Assembly: GCF_900112365.1 (NCBI RefSeq)
Contig: NZ_FOLQ01000008.1
Span: forward strand, 124,001 to 188,000
Source: Spirosoma endophyticum
GTDB lineage: Bacteria; Bacteroidota; Bacteroidia; Cytophagales; Spirosomataceae
DNA length: 64,000 nt
Direction: 5' to 3'
Part shown: positions 25,113-33,927 of the stretch, one piece after another
Position numbering within the stretch: position 1 is the first letter of the stretch
How the letters are laid out: every line of letters starts with the position of its first letter
Position numbers and translations under genes: made by a program
Notes under the pieces: model-generated
What the model was told of the DNA's origin: nothing
The model's input: the letters and a program-made list of their open reading frames with translations, nothing else
Database searches by the model: none

Positions 25113-25113
25113 A

Positions 25114-25995
25114 TTACAACTCTCGATATGTTTTTACGTAGCCAGACGGTGTTTGACCTGTAATATCTTTGAATTGCCTGTTGAAGTTTGACAGCGTTCG
25201 GAAACCACTTTCAAAACTGATTTGCGTAATATTCAGTTTGCCACCAATAAGCAGTTTACAGGCGTGCCCAATACGTACTTCGGAGACAAATTCCGAAAAA
25301 GTTTTGTTAGAACGCGTTTTAAAATAGCGACAAAAAGCCGGAGGGGTCATGCCCGCCAGGTCGGCAACGGTGTCTAAGCTAAGGTCGTCGGGAAAGTGTC
25401 CCAGCACGTAGTTATGAACCAATTGCATCCTGTCGGTTTCATTCGGTTTCATCGTATTCGTGTAGCCGGGACTGGTCAGGTGGCGGTAATCTGTGGCATG
25501 AGAAAGATCGTTCAACAGATTTAGCAAGCCAATGACGCGCTCGAAACCAACCGACTTTTGGGTGAGGTTTTTAAGGGCCGTTTCGGTTCTTCGGCGAGTA
25601 TACCCCGTCCATTCCAGTCCTTTGCGGGCCTGATTGAGCAACTGACGCAAAGCCGTCATCTCCTGTTTTTCCAGAAAATCAGTTCCCAGGAAATCTTCTG
25701 CGAAATAGATGACAATTCCTTTAGTCGTTAGGTTGGACGACTTATCGAAGTACACCTGATCACTACGCCAGAGGTGGGGCAGATTAGGGCCCAGAAAAAC
25801 CAGGTCGCCGGGTCCGAAAGGCTTAATCGAATCACCGATGAAGCGAGTACCTGTACCTTCTTCTACCAGAAATAATTGGTAGTGTGGGTGGAAGTGCCAG
25901 TTGGGATCGAAGTGCGGTTCAACCAATTCTTTTACAATGAATGAGGCCGCAACCGGTTCAAGGTCTTTACGCAGGGGCTGTTTCATTGAAAACAC
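25114..25995 (-). CDS. AraC family transcriptional regulator
   Basis: Seen: 293 residues. N-terminal cupin sensor (HFHPHYQLFLVEEGTGTRFIGD, GDLVFLGPNLPHLWRSDQ) that would bind a small ligand, and a C-terminal double helix-turn-helix: LSLDTVADLAGMTPPAFCRYFK and LNITQISFESGFRTLSNFNRQF, ending in GQTPSGYVKTYR. Divergent from the epimerase/oxidoreductase/ThuA operon that starts at 26123, so it probably regulates that operon in response to a sugar or sugar derivative; inference from position. Confidence 0.9.
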   Translation of the reverse strand: MFSMKQPLRKDLEPVAASFIVKELVEPHFDPNWHFHPHYQLFLVEEGTGTRFIGDSIKPFGPGDLVFLGPNLPHLWRSDQVYFDKSSNLTTKGIVIYFAEDFLGTDFLEKQEMTALRQLLNQARKGLEWTGYTRRRTETALKNLTQKSVGFERVIGLLNLLNDLSHATDYRHLTSPGYTNTMKPNETDRMQLVHNYVLGHFPDDLSLDTVADLAGMTPPAFCRYFKTRSNKTFSEFVSEVRIGHACKLLIGGKLNITQISFESGFRTLSNFNRQFKDITGQTPSGYVKTYREL

Positions 25996-26092
25996 TCATT
26001 TTTAACACAAATGAAGCCAAAATTTCTGATTTAATGTAAAAAAGAAGTCAGTATTCGCCAATAAAAGCCGTACAATACAATTTACTACTTAG

Positions 26093-26100
26093 TATGTTTG
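26093..26100 (+). promoter_or_regulatory. Putative -7 promoter box of the sugar operon
   Basis: TATGTTTG fits TAnnTTTG, 22 bases before the ATG at 26123; no TTG at ideal spacing, which would fit a promoter needing an activator such as the divergent AraC protein. Confidence 0.5.
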
Positions 26101-26122
26101 TGTAATTTTTTAGAGACTCAAT

Positions 26123-27016
26123 ATGAATAAGATAGGAATGAATATGTTCGTCTGGACAGCTACGATGGACGAAGACTTATCTGAGACACTATCGTTCCTG
26201 AAAGACAGCGGCTTCGATTTTGTTGAAATACCGATCAGTAAGTCGGGCGCGACCCCGGCTAATCTCGAAAAATGGGAACGTATCGGTCAGCAATTGAAGG
26301 AACTGGAATTGGGCGTTCAGACGTGTTCAATTTGCGGTCACGAATACAACCTCATTGATCCTGACGAAACGGTTCGACGTGCTGGCATTGAGTATTTAAA
26401 GGAAGTTGTTACGTGTTCGCGAGTGCTTGGATCGAAAATTCTGATGGGTCCTTTGTATGCTGGTTTCAAGACCTTCACCGGGAAGCCAGCTACGACGCAG
26501 GAATGGAACTGGTCGGTGGCGGGGATGCGTGAAGTGGCTGAGCACGCCCAAACCGAGGGGGTTACGCTGGCCATGGAATACCTCAACCGGTTTGAAACGT
26601 ATTTGCTCACCTGCGCCGATGATCTGGTTCGATACATCGATGCTGTCGATCACCCGAATTGTCGGGCGGCTTTTGATACGTTCCATGCCAATATGGAAGA
26701 GAAAAGTGTGGCCGATGCCATCCGTACATGCGCGCCATATCTGGTTCACGTCCAGATCTCGGAGAATGACCGCTCTACACCCGGAAAGGGACATATTAAT
26801 TTCGAAGAAGTGTTCGATACGTTGCAGGAAGTCGGTTATGAAGGTCCGATTGCCATTGAAGCTTTCGGGCCCAATCCGCCTGAACTTGCCGAAGCCACCC
26901 ATATTTTCCGACCCATGTTCAGTTCGCCCGAGCAGTTGGCTGTGGACGGGCTGGCGTTCATAAAAACAAAGAGCGAAAGAATGAATGAGCGAAAGGGCGA
27001 AGCAATCGCATCTTGA
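26123..27016 (+). CDS. Sugar phosphate isomerase/epimerase (TIM barrel)
   Basis: Probable keto-sugar epimerase of the D-tagatose/D-psicose 3-epimerase type. Seen: 297 residues, eight-fold barrel pattern with the four metal ligands in order: Glu in LAMEYLNRFE, Asp in AAFDTFHANMEE, His in HVQISENDRSTPGKGHI and Glu in IAIEAFGPNP. The protein's last residues (KSERMNERKGEAIAS) are read from the left arm of the repeat at 26968-27053, so the native C-terminus has been extended or replaced. The Gfo/Idh/MocA gene follows 38 bases downstream; together they look like a pathway for an uncommon sugar or inositol. Confidence 0.9.
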   Translation: MNKIGMNMFVWTATMDEDLSETLSFLKDSGFDFVEIPISKSGATPANLEKWERIGQQLKELELGVQTCSICGHEYNLIDPDETVRRAGIEYLKEVVTCSRVLGSKILMGPLYAGFKTFTGKPATTQEWNWSVAGMREVAEHAQTEGVTLAMEYLNRFETYLLTCADDLVRYIDAVDHPNCRAAFDTFHANMEEKSVADAIRTCAPYLVHVQISENDRSTPGKGHINFEEVFDTLQEVGYEGPIAIEAFGPNPPELAEATHIFRPMFSSPEQLAVDGLAFIKTKSERMNERKGEAIAS

Positions 27017-27053
27017 TCTATTCACTCTTTCGCTCATTCACTAATTCACTCAT
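26968..27053. repeat. STRR-like inverted repeat between epimerase and oxidoreductase genes
   Basis: Arms 26982-27001 (tgaatgagcgaaagggcgaa) and 27021-27040 pair at 18 of 20 positions, with further units (gagcgaaagaatg on the left, attcactcatt on the right). The left arm is translated as the end of the epimerase; the right arm ends one base before the next ATG (27055). Same unit family as 17956-18040. Confidence 0.85.
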
Positions 27054-27054
27054 T

Positions 27055-28170
27055 ATGATCAACATCGCAATCGTTGGCCTCGGGTTTGGGGCCGAATTTA
27101 TCCCAATCTATCAGCGGCATCCAAACGCGAATATGTACGCGATTTGCCAGCGGAACGTAGCAAAACTGAACGAGATCGGTGACGCATACGGCATTGAGAA
27201 ACGCTACATTAATTATGACGAACTGCTTGCCGACCCCAACGTTGATGCTGTTCATATCAACTCGCCAATTCCGAACCACGCTGAGCAGAGTCTGAAAGCG
27301 TTGGGAGCGGGAAAACACGTAGCGTGCACCGTACCAATGGCCACCACCGTTGAGGAGTGCATGGAAATCGTGAAAGCGACGAAGGAATTAGGTAAGAAAT
27401 ACATGATGATGGAAACCGTGGTTTATAGCCGTGAATTTCTGTTTGTCAAGGAGTTGTATGAAAACGGTGAACTAGGGAAAGTACAGTTCCTAAAAGCCAG
27501 CCACCAGCAGGACATGGATGGCTGGCCTGATTACTGGCCTGGTTTACCCCCTATGCACTATGCCACGCACTGCGTTGGCCCCGTAGCGGGTTTGCTCAAG
27601 CTCGAAGCCGACTACGTATCATGTTTCGGATCAGGAACCATTCGGGAGGAGTTGGCGAAAATTCATAACTCGCCGTTTGCCGTTGAGTCGGCGCATATTA
27701 AGTTCAAGGACAGCGACTTATCGGCTTATGTGTATCGGTCGCTGTTCGACGTAGCGCGCCAATACCGCGAAAGTTTCGAGGTGTATGGGGATAAAAAATC
27801 ATTCGAGTGGCAACTAATCGAGGATGAGCAACCGGTAATTCATACGGCTAAAAAGCCGGAGCCAGAGATTCCGGAAAAAGTGACTGTGCCCGATTATGCA
27901 CGTTTGTTGCCTGCTGAAATTGCTGGATTTACAACCAAAGGAGTGTATGATGCCGACGAACAACAGCACCTGTCCTTTACGCAGGGTGGCGGGCATGGTG
28001 GCTCACATCCGCACATGGTTCATGAGTTTTTGTCGGCCATTGTCGAAGACCGCGAACCGTTCCCGAATGCGGCCCAGTCGGCCAACTGGACGAGCGTAGG
28101 TATTCTGGCGCACGAATCGGCTTTACAGGGTGGGCAGTTGATTAAGTTGCCCGATTTTAAAAATGTGTAA
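27055..28170 (+). CDS. Gfo/Idh/MocA family oxidoreductase
   Basis: NAD(P)-dependent sugar or polyol dehydrogenase. Seen: 371 residues from the ATG at 27055 (an earlier frame start lies in the repeat). Rossmann motif INIAIVGLGFGAEFIPIYQ at the N-terminus, DAVHINSPIPNHAEQSLKAL, then GKHVACTVPMATTVEE where most relatives have the 'EKP' motif; here Val-Pro-Met replaces it, so the usual lysine is missing. Pro-rich segment WPDYWPGLPPMHYATHCVGP contains the catalytic-site histidine region. Second gene of the three-gene operon. Confidence 0.9.
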   Translation: MINIAIVGLGFGAEFIPIYQRHPNANMYAICQRNVAKLNEIGDAYGIEKRYINYDELLADPNVDAVHINSPIPNHAEQSLKALGAGKHVACTVPMATTVEECMEIVKATKELGKKYMMMETVVYSREFLFVKELYENGELGKVQFLKASHQQDMDGWPDYWPGLPPMHYATHCVGPVAGLLKLEADYVSCFGSGTIREELAKIHNSPFAVESAHIKFKDSDLSAYVYRSLFDVARQYRESFEVYGDKKSFEWQLIEDEQPVIHTAKKPEPEIPEKVTVPDYARLLPAEIAGFTTKGVYDADEQQHLSFTQGGGHGGSHPHMVHEFLSAIVEDREPFPNAAQSANWTSVGILAHESALQGGQLIKLPDFKNV

Positions 28171-28171
28171 A

Positions 28172-28260
28172 TTCTAAACACAGAGGTAACGGAGTAAAAC
28201 ACGGAGGGCACGGCGCTTCTTTGTGTTCTCCGTGAATCCTCTGTTTACTCTGTGTTAGAA
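28172..28260. repeat. STRR-like inverted repeat before the ThuA-fusion gene
   Basis: Left arm 28172-28206 (ttctaaacacagaggtaacg...) and right arm 28228-28260 (...ctctgtttactctgtgttagaa) are imperfect reverse complements made of cacagag/acggag units. The left arm starts one base after the previous stop (28170); the right arm ends exactly at the ATG 28261. Same unit family as 49486-49565. Confidence 0.85.
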
Positions 28261-31200
28261 ATGAAAAAAATACTTACAGCAATTGGGTTAGTCGTGGTTC
28301 TGACCCAATGTGTCCGTCAATCGGGTACGCAAACATCTGTTCAACAGAAGGATAGTAAAAAGTCTGGCGCGTTGGCTCGCCGGACGGAGATCCTTTTTCT
28401 GGGTGACAACGGCCATCACAAACCCATTGAGCGGGTGCCAGAGATCATGGAGGCTCTGGGTAAAAAGGGGATCAATTTCACCTATACCGACAAACTGGAA
28501 GACCTGAACGCCGATAATCTGAATAAGTATGACGGGTTACTGATTTTTGCCAACTGGGACAGTATCGGGAAGCCGCAGGAAAAAGCGCTGCTGGACTACG
28601 TAGCGTCGGGGCATGGGCTGATTCCGGTGCACTGCGCGTCGTACTGTTTCCGTAACTCAGCCGAGTATGTCGATAAAGTTGTTGGCGGGCAATTCTGGCG
28701 GCATCGGATGGATACCATCCAGACGCACTTCACCCAGCCGAACAATCCCATTGTGGCAGGTTTGCCATCGTTCAAAGCCTTCGATGAAACCTACCTGCAC
28801 AGCCATCTGCAAACTGACAACAACGTACTGGCCGTTCGGGATATCAAAGCCGACCAGGAAAAGGACATGGCAGCGGCCAACCGACCCGGCGTTAAAGAAG
28901 AGCCCTACACCTGGACCCGGCAATATGGCAAAGGGCGTGTTTTCTATACCGCTTATGGCCATGATGAACGTACCTGGACACAGCCCGGTTTTCATCAGTT
29001 GATCGAACGCGGCATTTTGTGGGCAATTGGCGACGAGGCTAAAAAACGCCATGATGCGCTGAATCCGCAATCGTTCGCGTACCACGAAGCCCTACTTCCG
29101 AACTATGAAAAGCGGCCGGGTGCCCAAATGGAGCAGGAACCGCTATCGCCGGAGGAATCGATGAAGCACCTTCAGGTGCCGGTTGATTTTACACTCGATC
29201 TGTTTGCTCATGAGCCAAATGTGATGCACCCGATTGCGCTGGCGTGGGACGAACGCGGACGGCTGTATGCGCTTATCACGAAAGATTATCCCAACGAGCG
29301 CAAGCCCGAAGGCGGCTCCGATTATATCGTCATTTGCGAAGATACCGACAAGGATGGTAAGGCCGATAAGTTTACCAACTTTGCCGAAGGACTGAGCATT
29401 CCAACGGGAATGGTGTTCGCCAACGGCGGCCTTTACGTATCGCAAGCCCCGCATATGTTGTTCTTGCAGGATACTAACGGCGACGACAAAGCGGACGTAA
29501 AGAAAATTGTGTTTAGCGGATTTGGTACGTTCGATACCCACGCTGGACCGAGTAACCTGCACTACGGTTTCGATAACTGGATCTGGGGTAGCGTCGGGTA
29601 CTCTGGCTTCAAAGGCAAAATCGGTGCCGATAGCGTTAAGTTCAGTCAGGGCTTTTTCCGTTTCAAGCCTGATGGTTCTAAGCTCGAACATGTAACCAAT
29701 ACGTCGAACAACACATGGGGACTGGGTTTCAGTGAAACGGGCGATATTTTTGGATCAACCGCCAACAATTCGCATGGTTGGTATATGGCTATCCCAAACC
29801 GATATTTCAATGGTGCTCCCCACCTGCGCGAAAACGGCAGCCGCAGCACCGACACGCACAAGGACATGAAACCCATCACTGAAAAAGTGCGTCAGGTGGA
29901 CGTATTTGGTGGGTTCACGGCTGCAGCGGGCCATAACCTATACACCGCTCGCGCTTTCCCGAAAAAATACTGGAACAAAATCGCGTTCGTGGCCGAACCA
30001 ACCGGGCACATCCTGCACCAGAACGTAATGGAAAAAACTGGTACGAATTACGAAGATGCCGAAGGCTTCAACCTGATAGCCGGTGCCGATGAGTGGTTTG
30101 CGCCCGTCTTTGCCGAAGTTGGTCCGGATGGGGCCGTCTGGGTAGTTGATTGGTATAGCTATATTATTCAGCACAATCCTACGCCAAAGGGAGCTACCAA
30201 CGGCAGCGGTAATGCCTACGAAACACCCCTCCGAGATTTCACGCACGGGCGTATCTACCGGGTTGGGTACAAGAACGCACCCGCCTATACGCCAATGGCG
30301 CTGAGTAAAGATCGGCCAGCGGAGTTGGTTGCAGGGCTGAAAAATACGAATATGTTCTGGCGGATGACGGCCCAACGCTTACTCATCGAACGCGGGAATA
30401 AGGACGTAATGCCCCAACTAGTAGCCTTGGTAAACGATCAGTCTGTCGATGAAATTGGCAGTAATCCGGCGGCCATTCACGCGCTCTGGACGTTGCACGG
30501 TTTAATGATTAAGGAAGCGGAATCGTCAGAGATAAAAGACAGGATTGACTTTATGAGCGCTATAGAAACCGCGCTGAAACATCCGGCTCCAGCCGTTCGG
30601 AAAACGGCCGTGCAGGTGATGCCTATGACTCCGCATACCATTGCTTTGTTTCGCAAATATGACATTCTGAATGACAAAGAACCGTTAGTGGTCCTGAACG
30701 CATTACTAGCCTTCTCATCAAAAGACTGGGTGAGATCAAAGGAGGCTCAGCAAATGATTCTGGCTCGTCTTGATAAGTCTACAGAAACGAATGATCGATG
30801 GCTACCGGATGCTTTTGCCAGTGCACTGACTAGCGCGAATGGGTTTTTACTGAAAACGTACCTGAATCAGGTAGCCATAAATGGTTCAGCAAAATCGAAC
30901 GTGGCTTCCACTTCGCACGACATGAGTGGTCATGCTGGTCATGAAACATCCGCAATGGCCTCATCCAAAGCCGTAGTACCTGCTGGTAATCAGCCTGATC
31001 TTGTGGTTGCTGCCGTACGGACTACGCCTGATTCGCCCACTGTTCGGGAAGGAGCCAAACTGTTTGTCGACGTAACGAATGCTGGTGGCGTGGCTATTCC
31101 CGAGGGAACGCCCATTCCCATGACGCTACGGGTCGAAGGTCCCAAAGGTGTAGCGGATGCGTCGAAGATTGATTTTGTGAGCGTTACGCACAACACAGGG

Positions 31201-32085
31201 ATCAAACCCGGCGAAACCGTTACGATCAGCAAAGCGAATAATGGCCCTTGGGTAGGAGATATGGGGGTTATGTTCGAGCGCGCTGGCCAATATACCATCA
31301 CCGTAATGCTCGACCGCGAAAACAAAATTGCGGAGAGCAACGAGCAGAATAACAACGCCACGCACACGCTAACGTACCGCGCTCCGCAAAGCATGAGCGC
31401 CTATGTGCTGGAGCGGGCTACCCGTAGTTATGCATCGGTTGCGCCGGTTGATTCCGTCGTTGCGTTACTTCGGCAAACTCAAAAGTTAAATCCGGCGGAA
31501 AGCGAAGCCATCGTAAAAGGCGTATCGGAAGGTTGGAACATGAAAGAGAAAGGCCAGGTGCGTGAGGCTGACAAATCGTTTTTAGCCAGTTTGAGCAATA
31601 CGGTTTCAACGGATAATCGCGAACGCCTGAATCGACTTTACGAAGCGTGGGGACTTACGAAAGTCGAAGCAGTTGATCCGAATGTTGAACTGGTACGTAT
31701 GAAAACAGTGCGTGAAGAAATGCGCTTCGACAAGAAAGAATTTACTGTTACGGCTGGTAAGCAAGTGGAAATAGTACTGGAAAACCCCGATGCTATGCAG
31801 CATAACCTGGTGATTGGAAAACCGAAGAGTATGGAAATTATCGGTGCCGCTGCCGATAAGATGATTACGGCGAAAGACGGGGCTGAAAAGAACTATGTGC
31901 CATCAATTGCGCAGATTATCGTATCTACGCCACTGGTCAATCCCGATCAAACGTACCGGTTGAAATTCACGGCACCAGCGACCCCTGGGGACTATCCATA
32001 CGTGTGTACGTTCCCGGGCCACTGGCGCATCATGAATGGAGTCATGAAGGTAGTAAGCGCGCAATCTGCATCTGTTAGTAAATAG
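28261..32085 (+). CDS. Giant ThuA / PVC-type dehydrogenase / CARDB / cupredoxin lipoprotein
   Basis: Seen: 1274 residues. Lipoprotein signal with Cys20 (LTQCVRQ). Domain order: ThuA (about 40-260; EILFLGDNGHHKPIER, GLIPVHCASYCFRNS, GRVFYTAYGHDERTW), then a membrane-bound dehydrogenase/glucose-sorbosone-type beta-propeller (about 300-690; HPIALAWDERGRLYAL, GLSIPTGMVFANGGLYVSQ), HEAT-like helices (about 690-860), a CARDB-like domain (about 905-1040; LFVDVTNAGGVAIPEG, KIAESNEQNNNATHTL), a helical linker, and a C-terminal azurin-type cupredoxin. The cupredoxin has all blue-copper ligands: His in AMQHNLVIG, and Cys, His, Met in YVCTFPGHWRIM. The heme CxxCH usual in this dehydrogenase family is absent, so copper may take the electron. 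Substrate is presumably a sugar, given the epimerase and Gfo/Idh genes upstream. Confidence 0.9.
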   Translation: MKKILTAIGLVVVLTQCVRQSGTQTSVQQKDSKKSGALARRTEILFLGDNGHHKPIERVPEIMEALGKKGINFTYTDKLEDLNADNLNKYDGLLIFANWDSIGKPQEKALLDYVASGHGLIPVHCASYCFRNSAEYVDKVVGGQFWRHRMDTIQTHFTQPNNPIVAGLPSFKAFDETYLHSHLQTDNNVLAVRDIKADQEKDMAAANRPGVKEEPYTWTRQYGKGRVFYTAYGHDERTWTQPGFHQLIERGILWAIGDEAKKRHDALNPQSFAYHEALLPNYEKRPGAQMEQEPLSPEESMKHLQVPVDFTLDLFAHEPNVMHPIALAWDERGRLYALITKDYPNERKPEGGSDYIVICEDTDKDGKADKFTNFAEGLSIPTGMVFANGGLYVSQAPHMLFLQDTNGDDKADVKKIVFSGFGTFDTHAGPSNLHYGFDNWIWGSVGYSGFKGKIGADSVKFSQGFFRFKPDGSKLEHVTNTSNNTWGLGFSETGDIFGSTANNSHGWYMAIPNRYFNGAPHLRENGSRSTDTHKDMKPITEKVRQVDVFGGFTAAAGHNLYTARAFPKKYWNKIAFVAEPTGHILHQNVMEKTGTNYEDAEGFNLIAGADEWFAPVFAEVGPDGAVWVVDWYSYIIQHNPTPKGATNGSGNAYETPLRDFTHGRIYRVGYKNAPAYTPMALSKDRPAELVAGLKNTNMFWRMTAQRLLIERGNKDVMPQLVALVNDQSVDEIGSNPAAIHALWTLHGLMIKEAESSEIKDRIDFMSAIETALKHPAPAVRKTAVQVMPMTPHTIALFRKYDILNDKEPLVVLNALLAFSSKDWVRSKEAQQMILARLDKSTETNDRWLPDAFASALTSANGFLLKTYLNQVAINGSAKSNVASTSHDMSGHAGHETSAMASSKAVVPAGNQPDLVVAAVRTTPDSPTVREGAKLFVDVTNAGGVAIPEGTPIPMTLRVEGPKGVADASKIDFVSVTHNTGIKPGETVTISKANNGPWVGDMGVMFERAGQYTITVMLDRENKIAESNEQNNNATHTLTYRAPQSMSAYVLERATRSYASVAPVDSVVALLRQTQKLNPAESEAIVKGVSEGWNMKEKGQVREADKSFLASLSNTVSTDNRERLNRLYEAWGLTKVEAVDPNVELVRMKTVREEMRFDKKEFTVTAGKQVEIVLENPDAMQHNLVIGKPKSMEIIGAAADKMITAKDGAEKNYVPSIAQIIVSTPLVNPDQTYRLKFTAPATPGDYPYVCTFPGHWRIMNGVMKVVSAQSASVSK

Positions 32086-32097
32086 ACGATAATTTTT

Positions 32098-32142
32098 CAA
32101 AAGCAGAAAGGTCAGGTGAATCACCTGACCTTTCTGCTTTTG
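32098..32142. terminator. Hairpin terminator after the ThuA-fusion gene
   Basis: Arms 32098-32119 and 32121-32142 are perfect reverse complements (22 bases each; a few central pairs will be open as loop). Begins with CAAAA and ends with TTTTG. Confidence 0.85.
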
Positions 32143-32151
32143 AAGCCAAAA

Positions 32152-32171
32152 AAAGCCCGTTTAAGACGGGC
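32152..32171 (-). terminator. Terminator of the histone-like gene
   Basis: Stem gcccgt (32155-32160) with acgggc (32166-32171), 5-base loop; on the minus strand it is followed by a T tract (A's at 32148-32154). It lies 30 bases after the stop at 32202. Confidence 0.7.
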
Positions 32172-32201
32172 AACTGAAGAACGTATCAGGCGTTGACCTG
32201 A

Positions 32202-32672
32202 CTATGAATTGTCCGATGTCGTCTCGGCTGGAGCAGGAGTGGTCGCTTCGGTTTTTGCGCGCGTTGTACGCGTTTTAGCTGTGGTTGCTGCGGGCTTGGG
32301 AGCCGGTGTCTGCTTGCGGGAAGGTCGGCTGGGCGAAGTTATTTCAATGGCTGATTCAGCAGCGGCAACGATGGCTTTAGATGCTTTGTTGGCCGTACGT
32401 TTAGCGTTTTTCTCGGCTTTCGCTGCGTTCTTTTTTGCTTTCTCTAATTCTTTCTTCGCCTTTTTCTTCGATGCTTCAACAGGTTTAGCAGCTTTTTTCT
32501 CCGCCTTATCCATCAATTTAGCGAGTTTCTTGGCTAATCTCTCCGCCGATTTCTCGATGGATTTCTTCATTTTTTTTGTAGCCGCACCTGCTTCACTGAG
32601 TTTGGTTTCAATGGAACTGACGATCTCGGATGCCAGCGATTTTTGTTTTGTTTTTACAGCTTTGTTTGCCAT
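32202..32672 (-). CDS. Histone H1-like Lys/Ala-rich protein
   Basis: Probable DNA-binding, nucleoid-associated protein. Seen: 156 residues from the ATG at 32672. N-terminal 20 residues, then a long low-complexity stretch of Lys and Ala (AERLAKKLAKLMDKAEKKAAK, KKKAKKELEKAKKNAAKAEK) resembling Hc1/H1 C-terminal tails, and a Ser/Thr/Pro/Arg-rich end (PSRPSRKQTPAPKP). Low-complexity composition makes homology claims weak; role inferred from charge. No partner in the neighbourhood. Confidence 0.75.
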   Translation of the reverse strand: MANKAVKTKQKSLASEIVSSIETKLSEAGAATKKMKKSIEKSAERLAKKLAKLMDKAEKKAAKPVEASKKKAKKELEKAKKNAAKAEKNAKRTANKASKAIVAAAESAIEITSPSRPSRKQTPAPKPAATTAKTRTTRAKTEATTPAPAETTSDNS

Positions 32673-32747
32673 TTGAGTCAATAGGAAAAAATTTACAAAT
32701 AAATACGAAATTTTTGGGATAACCGCAAGGCCAATGTTAAGCTTTTG

Positions 32748-33272
32748 TTACATTTTTTGCAGGAAATCCCAGCAAACAATTCCAGCCGTAACAGCAATAT
32801 TTAGCGAATGCTTAGTGCCAAATTGGGGGATTTCCAGCACTATATCAGCTAGTTGCACAATATCGTCTCGAACACCGGTTACTTCGTTACCCAACACAAA
32901 TGCGTACGGTTTGTTTGGTTCTGGTATAAAATCACTCAGTGACGTGCTTCCTTCTGCTTGCTCTACGGCGGCAATAATCCAGCCATCCGTTTTTAATTGT
33001 TTTACCAGATTCACTACGTCCGAAACATGTTCCCACACAACGGATTCCGTGGCACCCAGTGCCGTTTTCGTAATATCGCGGTGGGGTGGCTGTCCTGTAA
33101 TGCCACACAGATACAGTTTCTGCGCTCGGAACGCATCAGCCGTACGAAATACTGATCCCACATTATTGAGGCTACGAATGTCGTCCAGAATCAGGCAATA
33201 GGTAAATTTATCGGTGTCTTTAAACTCATCAACCGACAGGCGATTGAGCTCAGAAAGGGAAAGTTTGCGCAT
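32748..33272 (-). CDS. TrmH/SpoU family RNA 2'-O-methyltransferase
   Basis: Uses S-adenosylmethionine to methylate a ribose in tRNA or rRNA. Seen: 174 residues, SPOUT knot motifs in order: LDDIRSLNNVGSVFRTADAF (motif 1, with the catalytic Asn and Arg), YAFVLGNEVTGVRDDIV (motif 2) and EIPQFGTKHSLNIAVTAGIV (motif 3). The usual N-terminal substrate-binding domain is missing, as in short TrmH/TrmL-type proteins, so the target nucleotide is not predictable. The PH-domain gene ends 4 bases upstream; likely one transcript. Confidence 0.9.
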   Translation of the reverse strand: MRKLSLSELNRLSVDEFKDTDKFTYCLILDDIRSLNNVGSVFRTADAFRAQKLYLCGITGQPPHRDITKTALGATESVVWEHVSDVVNLVKQLKTDGWIIAAVEQAEGSTSLSDFIPEPNKPYAFVLGNEVTGVRDDIVQLADIVLEIPQFGTKHSLNIAVTAGIVCWDFLQKM

Positions 33273-33276
33273 GTAC

Positions 33277-33816
33277 TTAGTTACGATTATCCTGTAATAA
33301 CTGCCGAATGTCGCGTAATGTATCGCGGATTTCGGTGAGGAGATTTTGGTCGGTTGGAACCGAGGATTGATGGGTTCGGGTGGCCATCAGCTTTTGTCGC
33401 TGATCCAGAATCTGGGTGCGAAAGGTTTGTGCATCCACAATGCCGATCAACTCCATGTCATTGGCCTGCTTTGAATTTTGTCCGGCCGTCTCAAATTTCA
33501 GGATACAAAGGTCAAAATAACGTAGCACCGGACCGGCGACAAAGGTAACGTCCTGAATATTCTCGAGCGGAATCGTCTTCTCGACTTCGACCAAAATGCC
33601 TTTCCTGAAATGCAGGGAACGGTCGGTCAACTCACAGTCAAGTTTCTTGAAATAATGGCCACTCCACCATTGACCGACGCCCAATAGCCAGATCGGAATG
33701 AGGATAATACCGATGATGGAGATAAACAGGAAAAACGTTACGTAAAGCAGTAAATACGTTCGGATCACCGGGTTGAATGTAACGCGCACCGGGAACACAG
33801 TATCGGCTTGGCTCAT
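33277..33816 (-). CDS. PH (bPH2/DUF304) domain membrane protein
   Basis: Seen: 179 residues, two adjacent membrane segments (YLLLYVTFFLFISIIGIILIP and IWLLGVGQWW), then the bacterial PH domain: LDCELTDRSLHFRKGILVEVEKTIPLENIQ split over strands, with DVTFVAGPVLRYFDL and LKFETAG. A polar coil ending in LRDIRQLLQDN closes it. Role of bPH2 proteins is unclear; probably membrane-associated structural or signalling. Divergent from mutS. Confidence 0.85.
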   Translation of the reverse strand: MSQADTVFPVRVTFNPVIRTYLLLYVTFFLFISIIGIILIPIWLLGVGQWWSGHYFKKLDCELTDRSLHFRKGILVEVEKTIPLENIQDVTFVAGPVLRYFDLCILKFETAGQNSKQANDMELIGIVDAQTFRTQILDQRQKLMATRTHQSSVPTDQNLLTEIRDTLRDIRQLLQDNRN

Positions 33817-33895
33817 GGTAAAAATGGTGGTTTAGTTTGAAGCAGGTATGCCTGTAATTGTGGCTGTAAGTAGCCGATTTTTCGCCAAAAATCAC

Positions 33896-33903
33896 TATTT
33901 TTG
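33896..33903 (+). promoter_or_regulatory. Putative -7 promoter box of mutS
   Basis: TATTTTTG fits TAnnTTTG. It overlaps the TTG at 33901, which would otherwise be the longest mutS start, so the start must lie downstream (GTG 33928). Confidence 0.55.
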
Positions 33904-33927
33904 TTTACGACAACCCAACAAAAATCA

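Noticed and set aside
32209..32676. 155-codon plus-strand frame opposite the histone-like gene
   Set aside because: Shadow of the Lys/Ala-rich gene: its Phe/Ala-rich translation is the antisense of AAG/GCN codons; the minus-strand protein has a start, a terminator and a sensible composition.
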